From Sphingobium sp. (GTDB lineage: Bacteria > Pseudomonadota > Alphaproteobacteria > Sphingomonadales > Sphingomonadaceae): 64,000 nucleotides of DNA. Location: NCBI GenBank assembly GCA_022652485.1, contig JALCRK010000001.1:120372-184371 (forward strand). Direction: 5' to 3'. The notes under the pieces are model-generated. The model did no database searches. It was given only the letters and a program-made list of their open reading frames with translations, and was not told where the DNA came from. Made by a program: the position numbers and the translations under genes. Positions 18,374 to 26,797 of the stretch are shown one piece after another (position 1 is the first letter of the stretch; every line of letters starts with the position of its first letter).

Positions 18374-18485
18374 CGTCATGCTGAACTTGTTTGGCTTCGC
18401 CGCCCTGACGGGTCAGCATCCATCTTGCACCACAATGCCTTGTTCAATCTGGAGAAATGGACCCTGAAACAAGTTCAGGGTGACG
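18374..18485. repeat. REP-like palindromic repeat, family C
   Basis: A 19-bp left arm starting CGTCATGCTGAACTTG (18374-18392) is mirrored with two mismatches by a right arm ending AAGTTCAGGGTGACG (18467-18485). The middle carries shorter partial copies (CTGACGGGTCAGCATCCAT). Only one copy was found in the window. Confidence 0.82.
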
Positions 18486-18524
18486 GTGAAAGATCGGCGC
18501 TTTTTGTCGTGTCCCGACAGACCA

Positions 18525-18548
18525 CTTCTATCCGTTAAACGATAGAAG
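18525..18548. repeat. Short inverted repeat before the end of phoB
   Basis: CTTCTATC (18525-18532) and GATAGAAG (18541-18548) form a perfect 8-bp stem with an 8-base loop, 38 bp past the phoB stop codon. No T-run follows on either strand, so it is not a standard Rho-independent terminator. Confidence 0.5.
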
Positions 18549-18586
18549 CGGACTTTGCGAATTTGCCCACGCGTTAGGAACGATTT

Positions 18587-19282
18587 TCAGGCCGCTTCGG
18601 AATCCAGCGCATAGCCTGCCGAGCGCACGGTGCGGATGATGTCGCGCTTGCCGCCCATGTTGATCGCCTTGCGCAGGCGGCGGATGTGCACGTCGACCGT
18701 GCGCAGCTCGATGTCGCTGTCATGGCCCCAGACGCTGTCCAGAAGGCGCTCGCGCGAGAAAACCCAGCCGGGATGTTCCAGGAAATGCTTCAGCAGGCGA
18801 TATTCGGTCGGGCCGAGCGGTATCATCTGGCCGTCGCGGCGGACCTTGTGGCCGACGGTGTCCATCTCGATGTCGCCGAAGTTCAGCGTCTCGCCCGCAA
18901 GGCCGGGGCGGACCCGGCGCAGCACCGCGCCGACGCGCGCCACCAGTTCGCGTGGGGAGAAGGGCTTGGTGACATAATCGTCTGCGCCGGTTTCGAGGCC
19001 ACGCACGCGGTCTTCCTCCTCGCCGCGCGCGGTGAGCATGATGATCGGCACATTGGCTGTGTTGCTGTTGCGGCGCAGGCGGCGGCAGACCTCGATGCCG
19101 GAGAGGTTCTCTACCATCCAGTCGAGCAGCACGATGTCCGGTACGCGCTCCTGCGCCATGATGAGCGCTTCCTCGCCATCAGGCGTGTGGGCGACATCGA
19201 AGCCTTCCTTGCGGAAATGCCAGGTGACGAGTTCCGCCAGCGCGGCGTCGTCCTCGACCAGCAGCATATGCCCACGGCTCAT
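18587..19282 (-). CDS. phoB: Phosphate regulon response regulator
   Basis: PhoB activates phosphate-starvation genes by binding Pho boxes after phosphorylation by PhoR. The 231-residue protein has a receiver domain (acidic pair 11-12, phospho-acceptor Asp54 in LLDWMVENLSG, TKPFSPREL) and an OmpR-type winged helix (LGPTEYRLLKHFLEHPGWVFSRERLLDSVWG). The frame continues upstream of ATG 19282, but the extra residues are not PhoB-like. It is the last gene of phoR-pstSCAB-phoU-phoB. Confidence 0.96.
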   Translation of the reverse strand: MSRGHMLLVEDDAALAELVTWHFRKEGFDVAHTPDGEEALIMAQERVPDIVLLDWMVENLSGIEVCRRLRRNSNTANVPIIMLTARGEEEDRVRGLETGADDYVTKPFSPRELVARVGAVLRRVRPGLAGETLNFGDIEMDTVGHKVRRDGQMIPLGPTEYRLLKHFLEHPGWVFSRERLLDSVWGHDSDIELRTVDVHIRRLRKAINMGGKRDIIRTVRSAGYALDSEAA

Positions 19283-19323
19283 GGAAATTCCCCCTTGATT
19301 GCTATCGACCCGGTCTTCTGTGC

Positions 19324-20013
19324 TTAGCTCTCGATGATCGTGGTCCGGTCGCGCTCCGGCAGATACTGGCCGGTTGCGGCATAATAGACCATCTCGGCGA
19401 CATTGGTGGCATGGTCGCCGATGCGCTCGATATTCTTGGCGATGAACAGCAGGTGCGCGCACTCTGTGATCGTCTTCGGGTTCTCGACCATGTAGGTGAC
19501 GAGCGTGCGGAAGATGCTGTTGTAGAAGCTGTCGACCACCGAGTCGCGCTGCACCACCGCCTCGGCGAGCAGCGCATCGCGCGCGGCGAAGGCATTCAGC
19601 GCATCGCCCACCATCTCGCTCGCGACCTGCGCCATCGAGGGGAGGAGGGAGATCGGTTCGATCGTGCGATGATCGCCGATCTTGGGCACGCGCTTCGCGA
19701 TGTTCTTGGCATAGTCGCCGATGCGCTCGACCACGCCGACGATCTTCAATGCCGCGATCACCTCGCGCAGGTCGTCCGCCAGCGGCGCGCGCAACGCGAT
19801 GATCTGGACCACCAGGCGTTCCACCTCGGCCTCCAGCGCGTCGATGCGACCGTCATTGTCGACGATGGCCTTCGCTTTCTTCTCGTCCTGCTGAACGAGC
19901 GCGGTCATCGCCTCCTCGATCGCGGTTTCGACGCGCCCGCCCATCTCCGCGATAAGACCGCGCAGACGGTTGATGTCCTCGTCGAACGCCTTGACGGTAT
20001 GTTGATCGACCAT
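19324..20013 (-). CDS. phoU: Phosphate signalling protein PhoU
   Basis: PhoU links the Pst transporter to PhoR and keeps the regulon off when phosphate is plentiful. The 229-residue helical protein shows the two repeated PhoU helical bundles with the metal-binding motif ERIGDYAKNIAKR in the first half and ERIGDHATNVAEMV in the second. Length and position between pstB and phoB are typical. Confidence 0.96.
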   Translation of the reverse strand: MVDQHTVKAFDEDINRLRGLIAEMGGRVETAIEEAMTALVQQDEKKAKAIVDNDGRIDALEAEVERLVVQIIALRAPLADDLREVIAALKIVGVVERIGDYAKNIAKRVPKIGDHRTIEPISLLPSMAQVASEMVGDALNAFAARDALLAEAVVQRDSVVDSFYNSIFRTLVTYMVENPKTITECAHLLFIAKNIERIGDHATNVAEMVYYAATGQYLPERDRTTIIES

Positions 20014-20043
20014 TGCTCTCTCCTCCGGCGTAATTGATCAGGG

Positions 20044-20829
20044 TTAGCCATAACGGCCGGTGATGTAATCCTTGGTGCGCAGCTCGCGCGGATTGGTGAA
20101 AATCTCCGAGGTGACGCCATATTCAACCAGCGTGCCGAGATGGAAAAAGGCGGTGCGCTGCGAAACGCGCGCGGCCTGCTGCATATTGTGCGTGACGATG
20201 ACGATGGCATAGCGCCCACGCAGCGCGTGGATCAGCTCCTCGATCTTCGCGGTGGCGATGGGATCGAGCGCGGAACAGGGTTCGTCCATCAGGATGACCT
20301 CCGGCTCGACGGCAATGGCGCGGCCGATGCAGAGGCGTTGCTGCTGGCCGCCGGAAAGCGCGGTGCCGCTGTCCTTGAGGCGGTCCTTCACCTCGTCCCA
20401 CAACCCGGCGCGGCGCAGCGAGGATTCGACGATCTGGTCGAGATCGGCCTTGGAGCTGGCGAGGCCGTGGATGCGCGGGCCATAGGCGATGTTGTCGTAG
20501 ATCGACTTGGGGAAGGGATTGGGCTTCTGGAACACCATGCCGACGCGGGCGCGCAGCTGCACCACATCCATGCCGGAGGAGTAGATATCCTCTCCGTCGA
20601 GCGTGATTTCGCCGGTCACCCGCGCACTCGCCACCGTGTCGTTCATGCGGTTCAAGGTGCGCAGGAAGGTCGATTTGCCGCAGCCCGAGGGGCCGATGAA
20701 CGCGGTGACGTTGTCGGTGTCGACATCGATCGAGACGTTCTGGATCGCCTGCTTCTCACCATAATAGACGTTGACGTTGCGGGCCGACATCTTTGGGTTT
20801 GGCGTTTTGGGATTAGAAATGTCGGTCAT
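20044..20829 (-). CDS. pstB: Phosphate ABC transporter ATP-binding protein
   Basis: The 261-residue ATPase energises PstCA. It has Walker [10 protein letters not shown] (46-54), the Q-loop at [11 protein letters not shown], the signature LSGGQQQRL and Walker [13 protein letters not shown]. It lies 7 bp after pstA and 30 bp before phoU, inside the pst operon. Confidence 0.97.
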   Translation of the reverse strand: MTDISNPKTPNPKMSARNVNVYYGEKQAIQNVSIDVDTDNVTAFIGPSGCGKSTFLRTLNRMNDTVASARVTGEITLDGEDIYSSGMDVVQLRARVGMVFQKPNPFPKSIYDNIAYGPRIHGLASSKADLDQIVESSLRRAGLWDEVKDRLKDSGTALSGGQQQRLCIGRAIAVEPEVILMDEPCSALDPIATAKIEELIHALRGRYAIVIVTHNMQQAARVSQRTAFFHLGTLVEYGVTSEIFTNPRELRTKDYITGRYG

Positions 20830-20836
20830 AAGCGCG

Positions 20837-22111
20837 TTACCAGCGTCTTTCGAACTTGTTGCGGAGGTAGATGGCGATGCTGTTCATGCCGAGCAGGAAG
20901 GCCAGCAGCACGATGATCGCGGCGGAAGTCTTCTCGACGAAACCCTTGCTCACCTCGTCCGACCACAGGAAGATCTGCACCGGGAGCACGGTCGCGGGAT
21001 CGGTGATGCCGCCGGGCGGGCTGGCGATGAAGGCGCGCATCCCGATCATCAGCAGCGGCGCGGTCTCGCCCAATGCGCGCGCCATGCCGATGATGGTGCC
21101 GGTCATGATGCCGGGGAGGGCGAGGGGGAGCACATGGTGGAACACCACCTGCACTGGCGATGCGCCGATGCCGAGCGCGGCGTCGCGGATCGAGGGCGGC
21201 ACCGCTTTGATCGCGTTGCGCCCGGCGATGACGATGACCGGCATGGTCATCAAGGCCAGCGTCAGGCCGCCGACGAGCGCGGCGGAACGCGGCAGGTGCA
21301 ACGTGTTGAGGAACACCGCCAACCCGAGCAGGCCGAAGATGATCGATGGCACCGCGGCGAGGTTGTTGATCGAGACCTCGATCATGTCCGTCCAGCGGTT
21401 GCGGGGCGCATATTCCTCAAGATAGAGCGCGGCGAGCACGCCGATCGGGAAGCTCAGCAGCAGCGTCACCGTCATAGTCAGAAGCGAACCCTTGAACGCG
21501 CCCCAGATGCCGACCTGCGTCGGATCGGTACCATCGCTTGCGGTGAGGAAACTCCAGTTGACGGCGCGGTGGACCAGGCCTGTTTTGTCGAGGCGGGCAT
21601 AAGCGGCTTCGGCTTCGTCCGATCCGTCCGATTTGGCGGCGAGATCAAGCTCGGCCGAGGCGGGGAGATTGAGCGTCGCCACCTTTTGCAGCACGGACGG
21701 ATCATGCTTCACCGCGTCGCGCACCGCGACCCAGGCGCTGGGCGCGAGCCAGATGCTGTCCTTGCCGAGGTTCTCCTGCGCCGCCTGATCGGTGAGGCTC
21801 TGCCAGTTGACCGAGGCGAGCGCGGCATCGGCGTTGGCGCTGCGCAGGCTGGCGGGATCGAGCACGATCGGCGCGGTCGGGAAATCGATGCGCATCGCGA
21901 TCTCGGTGCGGGTGAAGCCCGCGAGGCCGTCATGCAGCATCGAGATCAGCAGGTAGGCGAGGAACCCGGCCGACATGACGATCGCGGTGAGGCCAAGGGT
22001 GCGGAAGCGGCGTTCCGCGCTGTAGCGCGCGGCGATGCGCTTCTGCATGGCGGCGCCTTTCCAGTCGGTCGGCGCGCGGTCCGGCTGGGGAGAGGGGACG
22101 GGCGCGGTCAT
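20837..22111 (-). CDS. pstA: Phosphate ABC transporter permease PstA (N-terminally extended)
   Basis: The 424-residue permease has a C-terminal core with the binding-protein-dependent transport motif ([43 protein letters not shown]) and is much longer than the roughly 300-residue E. coli PstA. The extra N-terminal part after the first helix (about residues 60-190) is predicted periplasmic and resembles the DUF3333 extension seen in alphaproteobacterial PstA. Its start overlaps the pstC stop codon as ATGA (22108-22111). Confidence 0.94.
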   Translation of the reverse strand: MTAPVPSPQPDRAPTDWKGAAMQKRIAARYSAERRFRTLGLTAIVMSAGFLAYLLISMLHDGLAGFTRTEIAMRIDFPTAPIVLDPASLRSANADAALASVNWQSLTDQAAQENLGKDSIWLAPSAWVAVRDAVKHDPSVLQKVATLNLPASAELDLAAKSDGSDEAEAAYARLDKTGLVHRAVNWSFLTASDGTDPTQVGIWGAFKGSLLTMTVTLLLSFPIGVLAALYLEEYAPRNRWTDMIEVSINNLAAVPSIIFGLLGLAVFLNTLHLPRSAALVGGLTLALMTMPVIVIAGRNAIKAVPPSIRDAALGIGASPVQVVFHHVLPLALPGIMTGTIIGMARALGETAPLLMIGMRAFIASPPGGITDPATVLPVQIFLWSDEVSKGFVEKTSAAIIVLLAFLLGMNSIAIYLRNKFERRW

Positions 22112-23514
22112 TCGTAGGCCTCCCGGTAGCGCTTCACCACCCGCAGCGCGACGATGTTGAGGAGCAGCGTCACGACGAACAGCACGAGGCCGAGCGCAAA
22201 GGCGGCGAGCGTCTTGGGGCTGTCGAACTCCTGATCGCCGGTCAGGAGCTGGACGATCTGGGTCGTCACCGTCGTCACGCTGGCGAAGGGATTGAGAGTG
22301 AGGTTGGCGGCGAGGCCGGCGGCCATCACCACGATCATCGTTTCGCCGATGGCGCGGCTGACGGCGAGCAACACGCCGCCGACGACGCCGGGAAGCGCGG
22401 CGGGAACCAGCACCTGCCGGATCGTCTCGCTGGTGGTCGCGCCCATTGCGAGGCTACCGTCACGCATTGCCTGCGGGACAGAGGCGATGCTGTCATCCGC
22501 CATCGAGGAGACGAAGGGGATGATCATCACGCCCATCACCAGCCCGGCGGCGAGCGCGCTCTCGGACGAGGCGTTGGGAATGCCGAGCATCACCGCGAAA
22601 TCGCGCATGTTGGGCGCAATGGTGAGCGCGGCAAAATAGCCATAGACCACGGTGGGCACGCCCGCGAGCACTTCGAGGATCGGCTTCAGCCAGGCGCGGG
22701 CGCGCGGCTTCGCATATTGGGTGAGATAGACCGCGCTCATCAGGCCCAGCGGGATCGCCACCACCATCGCAATGATCGCGCCGATGAAGATCGTGCCCCA
22801 GAACAGCGGCACCGCCCCGAAGGCATTGTCGCTGCCATAGCCCAAGGCGGCGGATTGCGGCGACCATTTGGTGCCGAAGAGGAAATCGAACGGGTTCACG
22901 AACGAGAAGAACCGCAGCGATTCCCATAGCAGCGAGGCGACGATGCCCACCGTGGTGATGATCGCGATCAGCGATGCGGTGAGCAGCGCGCCCATCACCA
23001 CGCGCTCCACCTTGTTGCGGGCGCGGAAATCAGGGCGGACGCGGGTGAAGGCATAAGCGCCGCCCGCAAAGGCGAGCATCAGCGCGACAATCGCGCCGCC
23101 GAGCGAATAGAGGCGCTGCGCGGCGCGATAGGGCTCGACCAGGGCATTGGCGCGCGGATCGAACGCCACCTGCGCGCCGCCCTGCGCCACGTTGCGGGCT
23201 TCGCTGAGGATCGCGCCGCGGCTCATCGGATCAAGCGGGAGCGTAGCGGCGGCGGGATCGTGCAGAACCCGGTCGGTGACGAGCGCGGGCATGACGTTCG
23301 CCCACACCGCCATGAACAGCATCGCCGGGGCGACCACCCACAGCGCGGCGTACCAGCCGTGAAAGCCGGGGAGGGAGTGGAGCAGGGGGCGACGGTGCGC
23401 GGCCGGGCCGGCCTCGGACGATGCCGAGGCCAGCCGCATCGCCTTGGCGCGCGCACTGAGCCAGGCGATAAGGCCCAGCCCCAGTATCAGCGTGAAGATG
23501 GAAACCGCGTTCAC
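22108..23514 (-). CDS. pstC: Phosphate ABC transporter permease PstC (long form)
   Basis: The 468-residue inner-membrane permease pairs with PstA. It has a hydrophobic N-terminus, a long loop (about residues 85-130, containing DRVLHDPAAATLPLDP) and a C-terminal permease core with the EAA-like region around GVPTVVYGYFAALTIAP and RDGSLAMGATTSETIRQVLVPAALPGVVGG. Like PstA it is longer than the E. coli protein. It begins 38 bp after pstS. Confidence 0.94.
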   Translation of the reverse strand: MNAVSIFTLILGLGLIAWLSARAKAMRLASASSEAGPAAHRRPLLHSLPGFHGWYAALWVVAPAMLFMAVWANVMPALVTDRVLHDPAAATLPLDPMSRGAILSEARNVAQGGAQVAFDPRANALVEPYRAAQRLYSLGGAIVALMLAFAGGAYAFTRVRPDFRARNKVERVVMGALLTASLIAIITTVGIVASLLWESLRFFSFVNPFDFLFGTKWSPQSAALGYGSDNAFGAVPLFWGTIFIGAIIAMVVAIPLGLMSAVYLTQYAKPRARAWLKPILEVLAGVPTVVYGYFAALTIAPNMRDFAVMLGIPNASSESALAAGLVMGVMIIPFVSSMADDSIASVPQAMRDGSLAMGATTSETIRQVLVPAALPGVVGGVLLAVSRAIGETMIVVMAAGLAANLTLNPFASVTTVTTQIVQLLTGDQEFDSPKTLAAFALGLVLFVVTLLLNIVALRVVKRYREAYE

Positions 23515-23552
23515 CTATACCAATCCCTGCTCGTGCCTGTTCCGGCCCGCTA

Positions 23553-24614
23553 TTATTTCAGATAGCTGCCGTCCATTACGGGCAGGGTCTTTGCGGCTTC
23601 GGCGCTCTTGGCGCGCGCGGCGTCAGAGGCGGCGACCATGCCGCGCTTGGCGAGCGGACCGCCCGGCTCCCACGACTTGGCGAACTCCGCGACATATTGC
23701 TGGAGGCCCGGGATCACCGGCACATGCGCCTTCTTCACATAGATGTAGAGCGGGCGCGCGCCGGGATATTTGCCGCTGGCGACATTATCGTAGGTCGCCT
23801 CGACGCCGTTCAGCGGCACGTCCTTCAGGCTGGCGCGGTTTTCTTCCAGATAGCTGTAGCCGAAGATGCCGAGGCTGTTCGGGTTGGCGGCGAGCTTCTG
23901 GACGATGAGATTGTCGTTCTCGCCCGAGTCTACATATTTGCCGTCTTCGCGGATCCGGGTGCAGGCGGCCTTGTAGGCCTTCTCATCCTTTTCCTTCAGT
24001 TCCTTCATCGCGGGATCGGTCTGGCAGCCCTTTTCGAGGATCAGCTCGGCGAGTGAGTCGCGCGTGCCGGAGGTGGAGGGCGGGCCGAAGACCGAGATGG
24101 CGACCTTGGGCAGGCTGGGGTCGACATCGGCCCAGGTCTGCGCTGTGTTCGCGCTCTTGCCGAACGGATTGGCGGCGAGCGCCTTGTAGATCAGCTCCGG
24201 CGTCAGCTGGAAGCCGGGGCCGTTTTTGGCTTCGGCAAAAGCGAGACCATCGACGCCGACCTGGATCTCGACGATCTCCTTGACGCCATTCGCGACGCAC
24301 TGTTCGAACTCGCTCTTCTTCATCCTCCGCGAGGCGTTCTCGATATCCGGGTGCTGCGCGCCGACGCCCGCGCAGAACAGCTTCATGCCCGCGCCGGTGC
24401 CGGTCGATTCGATGATCGGAGATTTCATGCCCGCGTTCGCCTGCACGAATTGCTCGGCAACGGCGGTGGCGAAGGGATAGACGGTGGAGGAGCCGACCGC
24501 GCGGATCTGGTCCCGCGCGCCGCCCGCAGCGCCGCCTCCGGCCTGATCCTGGCAGGCGGACAGCGAGGCTGCCAGCGCCAGGGCTGAAAATGCGAAAACG
24601 ATGTTGTGTTTCAT
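23553..24614 (-). CDS. pstS: Periplasmic phosphate-binding protein (lipoprotein form)
   Basis: PstS captures phosphate for PstCAB. The 353-residue protein starts with a signal peptide ending in a lipobox-like SLSAC (Cys21), so it is probably membrane-anchored. Phosphate-site segments are visible: GSSTVYPF, the IIESTGTGAGMKLFC stretch and PSTSGTRDS. It has a Pho-box-like element upstream and begins the pst part of the operon. Confidence 0.95.
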   Translation of the reverse strand: MKHNIVFAFSALALAASLSACQDQAGGGAAGGARDQIRAVGSSTVYPFATAVAEQFVQANAGMKSPIIESTGTGAGMKLFCAGVGAQHPDIENASRRMKKSEFEQCVANGVKEIVEIQVGVDGLAFAEAKNGPGFQLTPELIYKALAANPFGKSANTAQTWADVDPSLPKVAISVFGPPSTSGTRDSLAELILEKGCQTDPAMKELKEKDEKAYKAACTRIREDGKYVDSGENDNLIVQKLAANPNSLGIFGYSYLEENRASLKDVPLNGVEATYDNVASGKYPGARPLYIYVKKAHVPVIPGLQQYVAEFAKSWEPGGPLAKRGMVAASDAARAKSAEAAKTLPVMDGSYLK

Positions 24615-24686
24615 GGTGCGTTCCTCAAAATCTTCGCTGCCGACCGGGATATGCTTTAGCGTCTAACGGCGTGCCGCGCACCCATT

Positions 24687-24715
24687 GTGACGTTTTGATT
24701 GCACTTTTATGACAA
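24687..24715 (-). promoter_or_regulatory. Pho-box-like triple heptamer upstream of pstS
   Basis: Read on the minus strand there are three heptamers with 4-bp spacers: TTGTCAT (24715-24709), GTGCAAT (24704-24698) and ACGTCAC (24693-24687). The 11-bp period and the first heptamer match the PhoB consensus CTGTCAT; the second and third are weaker. The site lies 73-101 bp before the pstS start and overlaps the last codons of phoR. Confidence 0.65.
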
Positions 24716-25996
24716 TGTGGCGGGAACGGCGTCTTGCGGTGCGCGCGCCCCGGCTTCCCGCTCCGCCTGGGGCAGCAGAACCGACACGGTTGTGCCCTTT
24801 CCGGGCGTGCTGGCGATATCCAGCCTGCCCCTGTGACGCTCGACGATATGTTTGACGATGGCGAGGCCGAGGCCGGTTCCACCCAATGCGCGGCTGCGGC
24901 CCGAATCGACTCGGTAGAAACGCTCCGTGAGGCGGGGGAGGTGATCGGGCGGGACGCCCTCGCCCTCGTCGCTGACCTCGAGCCGGATCATCGCCGGTTC
25001 GATCGCCTGCGCGCGCACGGTGATCGGCGAGCCGGGGCGGCCATATTTCGCGCTGTTGCTGACGAGATTGTGCAGCAGCTGCCCGATCTGCGTCCGGTCC
25101 CCGGCGATCGAGGGTAGGTCATCCTCCAGCGCGACGATGATGTCCCCGCCGCGCTCGCCCAGATTCTGGCGGGATACCGCCATCACCTCGCCGATCAGCT
25201 CGGGCAGTGCCATCGGTTCGGTCGGCTGGCGATATTTGTCCGCCTCGATGCGCGAGAGCGACATCAGGTCATCGACCAGCTGGCGCATCCGCTTCGCCTC
25301 GTTCTCGATGATCGAGAGGAAGCGCGCACGCGTCTGGGCATCGCCCCCGGCGTTGGGATCGTGCAGGGTTTCGACAAAGCCGAGGATCGCGGCCAGCGGC
25401 GTGCGCAGCTCGTGGCTGGCGTTGGCGACGAAATCGCCCCGTGCCCGCTCGGCGGCGTGCAGATCGCTCTCGTCGTCGAGAGTGACGAACAGGCGTGGGT
25501 GCTCGGCCTCGGGATCGATCGGGATGATTCGCATCGCCCAGCGCTGCGCCCGCGTGCCAAGGCCGACGATATCGATCTTGACCGGGGCCGGAAGGGGATC
25601 GCTGCTCGCCAGACGCTCCGCGGCGGCGGGATGGCGGATCGCGATGCGAACGTCCTCGCCCAGAATATGCTGGCCGAGAAGCCGGAACGCGGCCGGATTG
25701 GCGGCCATCACCTTGCCGCCTTCCACCACCAGCACGGGCGCTTCCAGCCCTTCGAGAATGCGGCGGAAGCCGGGATTTTTGAGGAGGTCGGTATTGCCGG
25801 AGGAGCGCGGCCTTGGCGCCGGTTCCCGTGCGCGCTCGCCGTCCTGCAGCAGGATGAGGAACACCAGGGCAAGGGCGCTGATGAACATGATCGCGATGAC
25901 ATCCGCCCCCGCGCCAGCGATGAGCGCCGATAGGATTGCGATCGCGATCACCGCGCCTGCGGTGACCAAGTACGGAGCCTTGTTCTGAATCATCAT
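24707..25996 (-). CDS. phoR: Phosphate regulon sensor histidine kinase
   Basis: PhoR phosphorylates PhoB when phosphate is scarce. The 429-residue protein has two N-terminal membrane helices (about residues 9-50), a PAS-like region (75-125), HisKA with His195 in ANASHELRTPLAAILGF, and HATPase motifs HNLVSNSAKYG, DEGEGVPPDHLPRLTERFYR and GTGLGLAIV. It is the first gene of the phosphate regulon block and has no long periplasmic loop, as expected for PhoR. It is divergent from the Tat-exported protein gene at 26075. Confidence 0.95.
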   Translation of the reverse strand: MMIQNKAPYLVTAGAVIAIAILSALIAGAGADVIAIMFISALALVFLILLQDGERAREPAPRPRSSGNTDLLKNPGFRRILEGLEAPVLVVEGGKVMAANPAAFRLLGQHILGEDVRIAIRHPAAAERLASSDPLPAPVKIDIVGLGTRAQRWAMRIIPIDPEAEHPRLFVTLDDESDLHAAERARGDFVANASHELRTPLAAILGFVETLHDPNAGGDAQTRARFLSIIENEAKRMRQLVDDLMSLSRIEADKYRQPTEPMALPELIGEVMAVSRQNLGERGGDIIVALEDDLPSIAGDRTQIGQLLHNLVSNSAKYGRPGSPITVRAQAIEPAMIRLEVSDEGEGVPPDHLPRLTERFYRVDSGRSRALGGTGLGLAIVKHIVERHRGRLDIASTPGKGTTVSVLLPQAEREAGARAPQDAVPATLS

Positions 25997-26074
25997 GTGC
26001 AGTCTGGATTATTCCGATAAATATTGCGATGGGATGACAGCGGATTTTTTGATCGGCCGTGGCGGGGAAAGTGC

Positions 26075-26497
26075 ATGAGCGAGTCAACACAGGATAGCGG
26101 ATCGTCCGAAGAGGGGGCGGACGAGAATGCGCGGATCGCCCGGCGCAGGCTGTTGCTCGGCGGCGGCATGGCGGCGGCGTCTGCCGTCGTCTCGATCCGC
26201 CCGGCGCTGGCGCAGACGGCGGCCTCAGTGCTGCACTGCCAGATCCCGGTACCCGATCCCGGCCGCAAGGGCCAGGCCATTGCGGCGGACGGATCCGTCG
26301 TTCCGGCGGGCACGCAAGGCTCCTTTCCGGGGAGCGGGCGTCCGTTCACGGGCGAGGAGGTGAAGGCGGCGTTGCGTGGGCGCAACTTGCCGGGCACCAG
26401 CTACGAGCAGAACCGCGCCTATCTCAACTATATCCGGCGGCTGCAGGGTGGCACCAGCGGCTTCACCTGCTACGCCTCGTTGCAGATGCCGCGCTGA
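26075..26497 (+). CDS. Tat-exported small protein of unknown function, first gene of the HPr-rel-A operon
   Basis: A 140-residue protein that I do not recognise. Residues 1-22 are acidic and polar. ARRRLLLGG (22-30) followed by a hydrophobic stretch and ALA at 45-47 forms a likely twin-arginine signal peptide with cleavage after residue 47. The mature part is about 93 residues with only two cysteines (C55, C132), a Gly/Pro-rich middle and a short C-terminal tail SGFTCYASLQMPR. ATG 26075 has a GGGGAAAG site upstream; the frame is open to 26024. It precedes the PqqD-like gene by 6 bp and may be the substrate of the three downstream proteins (inference). Confidence 0.75.
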   Translation: MSESTQDSGSSEEGADENARIARRRLLLGGGMAAASAVVSIRPALAQTAASVLHCQIPVPDPGRKGQAIAADGSVVPAGTQGSFPGSGRPFTGEEVKAALRGRNLPGTSYEQNRAYLNYIRRLQGGTSGFTCYASLQMPR

Positions 26498-26503
26498 GGC
26501 GGC

Positions 26504-26797
26504 GTGGGCGAACCCGCGATATGGTGTCGCTGCAACGAGGGCGAAATCCTGCTGCGGCAAATCGACGGCCTGATGCTCGCCTATCACCGCCCCTCGGGCC
26601 TGACCCACATGCTCGCCTCGCCACTGCCGGAGATATGGGGTGCGCTGGATGCCGAGCCTGTATCGGCGGAGACGCTGCTGGAGCGCTTGTCCGCGCACTA
26701 TGACCTTGGGAAAAACGCGCTGGCGGAATTGACGGCGCATCTCGAAGAATTGGCGGCGCTCGGGCTGATCCGGGAGCGCGCGTGCGCCACAGCCTGA
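26504..26797 (+). CDS. PqqD-family peptide chaperone, HPr-rel-A system
   Basis: A 97-residue PqqD-like winged-helix protein with a GTG start. Features include WCRCNEGEILLRQIDGLMLAYHRPSGLTHML, ESLSAE-type helices around 55-80 and an ELAALGLI ending, as in PqqD and other RiPP recognition elements that bind leader peptides. Its 3' end overlaps the HprK-like gene by 16 bp. It matches what I recall as the PqqD family linked to HprK-related kinase A. What peptide it binds is unknown; the upstream Tat protein is the obvious candidate. Confidence 0.8.
   Translation: MGEPAIWCRCNEGEILLRQIDGLMLAYHRPSGLTHMLASPLPEIWGALDAEPVSAETLLERLSAHYDLGKNALAELTAHLEELAALGLIRERACATA

Larger units (their letters stand above)
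18273..18586. other. Intergenic region between DUF2794 and phoB (convergent)
   Basis: No gene was seen. It holds a family C palindromic repeat and a separate 8-bp inverted repeat, both listed below. Either could contribute to ending transcription from the two sides. Confidence 0.6.
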
